DNA of 30,966 nt, taken from an uncultured Collinsella sp. Lineage in GTDB: Bacteria; Actinomycetota; Coriobacteriia; Coriobacteriales; Coriobacteriaceae. The DNA lies in the NCBI GenBank assembly GCA_934654795.1, contig CAKUGT010000021.1:1-30966 (forward strand). Direction: 5' to 3'. Under the pieces are notes generated by a model. That model saw nothing but the letters and a program-made list of their open reading frames with translations. It did not search any database and was not told the DNA's origin. Shown piece by piece: positions 29,790 through 30,966 of this stretch (positions within the stretch are counted from its first letter, which is position 1; each line of letters opens with the position of its first letter). The position numbers and the translations under genes are program-made.

Positions 29790-30359
29790 TTATCGAGCAA
29801 CAATCACCACATGGCGATCGGGATCAGAACCCTCAGAATGAGTATCGACGGCGTCATTGCCACGAAGTGCAATGTGAACCAGTCGGCGCTCGTAGGCATT
29901 CATGGGCGGAAGCGAAACACTCTTATGAGTGCGGATGGCACGCTCGGCAGCAGACTGAGCCATGGAGGCAACCTTGTCCTGACGGCGGCTCTTGTATCCC
30001 TCGACGTCCACTACAACCGGATACCTAAAGCCGAGCTTGCGGCTCACCAGCAATGAGAACATAACCTGAAGGGCATCAAGGGTGCGACCATGACGGCCAA
30101 TGAGAACAGCAAGGTCGGGAGCCGTTACATCCAAAATCAGCTCACCCTCGTCGCCCTCATACTCATCGATAGGAGAGTTGGCGGCATCGAAGTGCGAAAG
30201 GATGGAACGCAGGATGGAAATCGCAACATCGGCAATGGTGTCGAGCTCCTCGTCGGTCAGCTCTTCACCGGCCTTGTAGCGCTGTGCAATCTCGGGATAA
30301 TCGCCCGCGACCTGCGGGGCAACCTCCTCAAGCATATCCTCGATGATCTCTTCAGACAT
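29790..30359 (-). CDS. khpB: KH/R3H RNA-binding protein KhpB (Jag/EloR)
   Basis: The 189-aa RNA-binding protein has a KH domain with the GxxG loop IGRHGRT followed by LDALQVMFSLLVSRKLG. Its C-terminal R3H domain reads ERRLVHIALRG and SEGSDPDRHVVIVAR. In Firmicutes KhpB works with KhpA and affects cell elongation. The N-terminal 60 residues are acidic and do not resemble the Jag-N domain of the longer Firmicute proteins, so this is the short actinobacterial-type form. I chose ATG at 30359 because GGAG precedes it by six bases; a TTG at 30371 would include that site. It lies directly downstream of yidC, with a palindrome in the 44-bp gap. Confidence 0.94.
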   Translation of the reverse strand: MSEEIIEDMLEEVAPQVAGDYPEIAQRYKAGEELTDEELDTIADVAISILRSILSHFDAANSPIDEYEGDEGELILDVTAPDLAVLIGRHGRTLDALQVMFSLLVSRKLGFRYPVVVDVEGYKSRRQDKVASMAQSAAERAIRTHKSVSLPPMNAYERRLVHIALRGNDAVDTHSEGSDPDRHVVIVAR

Positions 30360-30374
30360 AACGTACTCCAAAAG

Positions 30375-30386
30375 TTAGGTACCTAA
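30375..30386. promoter_or_regulatory. 12-bp palindrome TTAGGTACCTAA, copy 2
   Basis: Identical to 26871-26882. It sits between the yidC stop and the khpB Shine-Dalgarno, where an operator could act on khpB; the role is unproven. Confidence 0.5.
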
Positions 30387-30403
30387 ATAAGATTGATATC
30401 CCA

Positions 30404-30966
30404 CTACTTCTTCTTGTGCGGGCGCGGCTTCTTCTCGCGACGAGTGACCTCAACCTGCAGCGGCGCGTTCTTAAGACGCTCCTCCTCATCGGCCTTCGCC
30501 TTGTCGATGACCTTCTGCGTCACAAAAATCTGCTGGATAACCTGCCAAGCAGACGAGACGTCGTAGTACAGCAGAACACCAACGGGAAGGCTCCAGCCCA
30601 TCCAAAGCATCATGACCGTCATGACAACGGCCATCATACGCATGCTCTGAGCCTGCTGGCCGGTCTGGTTGCGCGACATATAGAGCTGCGGAATCAGGGT
30701 CAGGACAGCGAACAGGATCAGGCAGACCAGCGCAGGCAGCGCGACCATAAAGCCATCGGCAAAGGAGGCACTCGGCGTGGTGGTCAGGTCGGGCAGAATA
30801 TTAAAGAACGAGAACGTGCCGTCGTTAAAGTAGTCCGGCAGGTTACGCAGCAGCGTAAATAGGGCGAACAGGACAGGCATCTGGATCAGCAGCGGCAGAC
30901 AACCAGCCATGGGGTTGAACTTGTTCTCGCTGTAGAACTTCTGCATCTCCTCGGCCTGACGCTGGG
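30404..30966 (-). CDS. yidC: membrane protein insertase YidC/Oxa1, 3' part (runs off the window)
   Basis: About 187 C-terminal residues are present; the 5' end lies beyond the right edge. YidC inserts proteins into the inner membrane alone or with SecYEG. Recognisable features are EMQKFYSENKFNPMAGCLPLLIQMP, FALFTLLRNL, three further hydrophobic segments (MVALPALVCLILFAVLTLIP, MMAVVMTVMMLWMGWSLPVGVLLYY and the helix between them), and a very basic tail RREKKPRPHKKK, which in related proteins contacts the ribosome. It is followed by khpB, as in the usual rpmH-rnpA-yidC-khpB order near the origin. Confidence 0.95.
   Translation of the reverse strand, partial: QRQAEEMQKFYSENKFNPMAGCLPLLIQMPVLFALFTLLRNLPDYFNDGTFSFFNILPDLTTTPSASFADGFMVALPALVCLILFAVLTLIPQLYMSRNQTGQQAQSMRMMAVVMTVMMLWMGWSLPVGVLLYYDVSSAWQVIQQIFVTQKVIDKAKADEEERLKNAPLQVEVTRREKKPRPHKKK

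Overview
The window looks like chromosome from a GC-rich member of the Coriobacteriia (Actinomycetota), most likely Collinsella or a close relative. The evidence is the origin-proximal order yidC-khpB/jag-rsmG-parA-parB with three perfect parS sites, an adjacent PafB/PafC-like WYL pair, Tat lipoprotein and TSCPD genes, and an LPXTG thioester adhesin. The genus is inferred from gene style; no marker gene was compared.

Layout. Positions 1-628 are non-coding: a stretch resembling an rRNA leader/spacer at the left edge, then tandem debris derived from the tRNA-Lys(TTT) gene at 629-701. From 730 to 7601 the minus strand carries an M29 aminopeptidase, a two-TM protein coupled to purC, a response regulator/histidine kinase pair, and a Tat lipoprotein coupled to a TSCPD protein. 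From 7715 to 10347 a membrane-anchored solute-binding protein overlaps a two-TM diguanylate cyclase. purB follows (10487-11833). A second non-coding zone (11834-12258) holds duplicated tRNA-Gly 3' ends and a hairpin element next to tRNA-Gly(CCC). On the plus strand, 12631-16062 encodes a 1143-residue surface protein with a signal peptide, a Cys-Gln thioester domain, Cna-B-like repeats and an LPATG sorting signal.

From 16126 to 19566 a small membrane protein follows a 1066-residue M28-like membrane protein that is split by an acidic insert of about 670 residues and appears to have lost most catalytic residues. Two overlapping WYL regulators (plus strand) converge on a DinG-type exonuclease/helicase that overlaps ddl (minus strand); rlmN is divergent from ddl. 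The right end is the chromosome-segregation region: an 84-aa membrane protein, parB, parA, parS x3, rsmG, khpB/jag and the 3' part of yidC, all on the minus strand.

The most unusual signal is at the two tRNA genes. Downstream of each lie repeated copies of that tRNA's own 3' end. Each is joined to a GC-rich element of 110-125 bp made of several hairpins and bounded by short inverted repeats that match the T-arm of the resident tRNA. The cores at the two unrelated tRNA loci are recognisably related, which suggests a small tRNA-targeting repeat family. Nothing in the window encodes an integrase or transposase that could move it.
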